A stretch of DNA of 15,735 nucleotides from an uncultured Aquincola sp. (GTDB lineage Bacteria > Pseudomonadota > Gammaproteobacteria > Burkholderiales > Burkholderiaceae): contig CAKZXL010000346.1 of the NCBI GenBank assembly GCA_937883885.1, positions 1-15,735 of the forward strand, in the 5' to 3' direction. The translations under genes were made by a program, and so were the position numbers. The notes under the pieces were generated by a model that saw only the letters and a program-made list of their open reading frames with translations, ran no database searches and had not been told where the DNA came from. Within the stretch, counting starts at the first letter, position 1. Each line of letters opens with the position of its first letter. Of the stretch, positions 14,248 to 15,735 are shown in pieces.

Positions 14248-15735
14248 ATGCAGGGTTGGCACACAACGTTTTTGGGGATGCGTGGGCTCCCCCGCGATAT
14301 CAGCGACTTCGAGATGAAGGCATTTTTCACCTTCGATGGTGCCGAGCGCGACGCAATCAATGCACGCCGAGGTGATTCCCACAAGCTTGGTCTGGCGCTC
14401 CATATTGGTTTCCTGCGCATGAGTGGGCGTTTGCTCGGTGCCTTTCGGGTAATTCCAGTAGCCTTGTGGCGCCACCTTGGCAACGAGCTTGGCATTGCAG
14501 CACCAGAAGTCGCCTCGCTGAGAGCCATGTATGAACGCGGGCGCACGCTATTCGATCACCAACAAGTAGCCTGCACGGTCCTTGGATTCCAGTGGATGAG
14601 CGAGCACCAGCGCCGCTCACTGGTACGTGAACTGCGCGACGAAGTGGCGCGCTGCGCCGACCGCGATCAGCTACTCGTGCGGGCGCGTCAATGGCTGTAC
14701 AAGAACAAGCTGGTGATCGTGCACGAGCGGGCAATTCGGACACTGATTGCGGCGGCACTTGCCCAGCTTGAAGTTGAAACAGGCACCGCCATCGCCGCCA
14801 GCGTTGATCCAGCAACACTTGATCGCTGGCGAGCCTCAGTTTCAGAGCTGCGCCCAGATGGACAAACCCAGCAGAGTTGGCTATGGGCTGCACCGGCGAA
14901 ACACTCAACCCGCCAAATCAGCGAGGTACTGGAGCGCATCGACCTGCTTTACACGCTGGACGTTCATAAGCACCTGGCAGACATCCCCGATCTCATCTTG
15001 CGCCGCTACGCGCGCCGACTTGTCTCCAGGCCGCCCTCAGCCGGAGCCAAGATCAAAGAGCCAGCGCGCACCGTGGAGGTCGCATGCTTTCTTCGGTATT
15101 GCCTGTTCACCACCACAGACCAGTTGATCCTTATGGTGCAGCGCCGGATCGCCGATCTGTGGCGTCAGGCTGCCGCCGATGTCCCCGCTACCGTCAATTG
15201 GGCCGCAATGTACAAAACGCTGCTCGGCGAACTTGTTGCCTTGAGCGCGCAAGGTGCGGTGCCAGATGCTGAGTTGCGTGCCCGTCTTGAAGCCTTGATC
15301 ACCGAAACCCAGAAACGCAAACCACCGAGCAGGGCCTCCCTGGTCCGCGAGGGATTGATTGATGGAATTCGCCCCGTGCGGTCGTTGCTCGTCGCCATTG
15401 CAAAGCTGCCCTGGCAGGCCACCGGCGAGCATCCTGCCATCGAGTACCTTGCCAAGCTGCAAGCTTTATATCTCAAAGGATCCAGAAAGCTGCCAGTTGA
15501 AGTGGTGGCACCAAGTCTGGGAATGATCTGGCAGGTTTCGATCTCCAGCCCAGACCGGGAACGGGCGTTTCAGGCGTTGGAGGTGGCCACCCTGTTTGCC
15601 CTGCGCCGCGCGGTGCGCAATGGCTCGGTCTGGATTGAGCACAGCCTGAGCTTTCGGGGTCGTGCGCGCTTGTTCTTCACGGACGAGCGTTGGCAGGCAG
15701 AGTCCAAGAAACACTATGCCCGTCTATCGTTACCC
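14248..15735 (+). CDS. tnpA: IS1071 transposase TnpA, N-terminal half
   Basis: From the ATG at 14248 (preceded by TGAGGT) the frame is open for 496 codons to the window edge. It starts MQGWHTTFLGMRGLPRDISD and continues FEMKAFFTFDGAERDAINAR, which I recognise as the IS1071 transposase, a Tn3-family enzyme of about 970 residues. The part seen is the N-terminal DNA-binding region that contacts the terminal repeats. The DDE catalytic residues lie beyond the window. No frameshift or stop is visible. IS1071 has no resolvase gene of its own, so cointegrates it forms must be resolved by homologous recombination. Confidence 0.95.
   Translation, partial: MQGWHTTFLGMRGLPRDISDFEMKAFFTFDGAERDAINARRGDSHKLGLALHIGFLRMSGRLLGAFRVIPVALWRHLGNELGIAAPEVASLRAMYERGRTLFDHQQVACTVLGFQWMSEHQRRSLVRELRDEVARCADRDQLLVRARQWLYKNKLVIVHERAIRTLIAAALAQLEVETGTAIAASVDPATLDRWRASVSELRPDGQTQQSWLWAAPAKHSTRQISEVLERIDLLYTLDVHKHLADIPDLILRRYARRLVSRPPSAGAKIKEPARTVEVACFLRYCLFTTTDQLILMVQRRIADLWRQAAADVPATVNWAAMYKTLLGELVALSAQGAVPDAELRARLEALITETQKRKPPSRASLVREGLIDGIRPVRSLLVAIAKLPWQATGEHPAIEYLAKLQALYLKGSRKLPVEVVAPSLGMIWQVSISSPDRERAFQALEVATLFALRRAVRNGSVWIEHSLSFRGRARLFFTDERWQAESKKHYARLSLP

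Larger units (their letters stand above)
14103..15735 (+). mobile_element. IS1071 (Tn3 family), right copy, runs off the window
   Basis: It begins with GGGGTCTCCTCG and the long terminal repeat mirrored at 1-104, followed by tnpA in the + direction. About 1.6 kb of the roughly 3.2 kb element is present. The 5 bases just before it (CAGTT) differ from the 5 bases after the left copy's edge (ACATC). This is as expected for the inner ends of a composite structure, where duplications would lie at the outer ends. Confidence 0.93.

Noticed and set aside
1..15735. CRISPR arrays, tRNA or rRNA genes, phage or defence systems
   Set aside because: No regularly spaced repeats, no tRNA-like cloverleaf or rRNA sequence seen, and every substantial gene is catabolic, regulatory or transposition-related.

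Overview
The window looks like plasmid- or accessory-borne catabolic DNA from a high-GC betaproteobacterium (Comamonas/Delftia/Variovorax type). This rests on GC-rich coding, an aniline-dioxygenase operon of the tdn/tad/dca type, and IS1071, a Tn3-family insertion sequence that commonly flanks xenobiotic-degradation genes in that group. Taxonomy is inferred from gene content only.

Layout. Positions 1-104 are the terminal inverted repeat of one IS1071 copy. It cuts off the 5' end of a LysR regulator gene (105-961, +). Converging on that is a minus-strand operon from 9477 down to 987, in the order tdnQ, tdnT, tdnA1, tdnA2, tdnB, tdnR, a XylT-type ferredoxin, catechol 2,3-dioxygenase and an outer-membrane channel-like protein. 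Several of its genes overlap at ATGA or TGATG. Upstream is a 577-bp divergent intergenic region (9478-10054) with a 16-bp near-palindrome and a strong hairpin. Rightward from it runs a second catabolic block: a short-chain dehydrogenase gene split by an IS3-family element (10571-11929, 3-bp GAC duplication), then an intact flavoprotein monooxygenase fused to a flavin reductase (12267-14060), then seven codons of a third gene cut off by the next IS1071 copy, which starts at 14103. The window ends inside that copy's tnpA.

How the parts work together. TdnQ (glutamine-synthetase-like) glutamylates aniline, TdnA1A2 with reductase TdnB oxidises the product to catechol, and TdnT is thought to hydrolyse excess gamma-glutamylanilide. 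Catechol 2,3-dioxygenase then opens the ring to 2-hydroxymuconic semialdehyde, with the ferredoxin likely reactivating its iron. TdnR is the probable local regulator. No lower meta-pathway genes are present, so the semialdehyde must be processed by genes elsewhere.

The right block resembles an indole-oxidation operon (iif/ind type). The fused monooxygenase carries, at all six diagnostic positions, the residues I recall as marking indole rather than styrene monooxygenases (Ser, Gln, Met, Val, Ile, Ala). This block is decaying or newly inactivated: its dehydrogenase is interrupted and its third gene is truncated, leaving only the self-sufficient oxygenase intact. The least familiar feature is the pairing of an aniline operon with a one-component indole monooxygenase between IS1071 copies.
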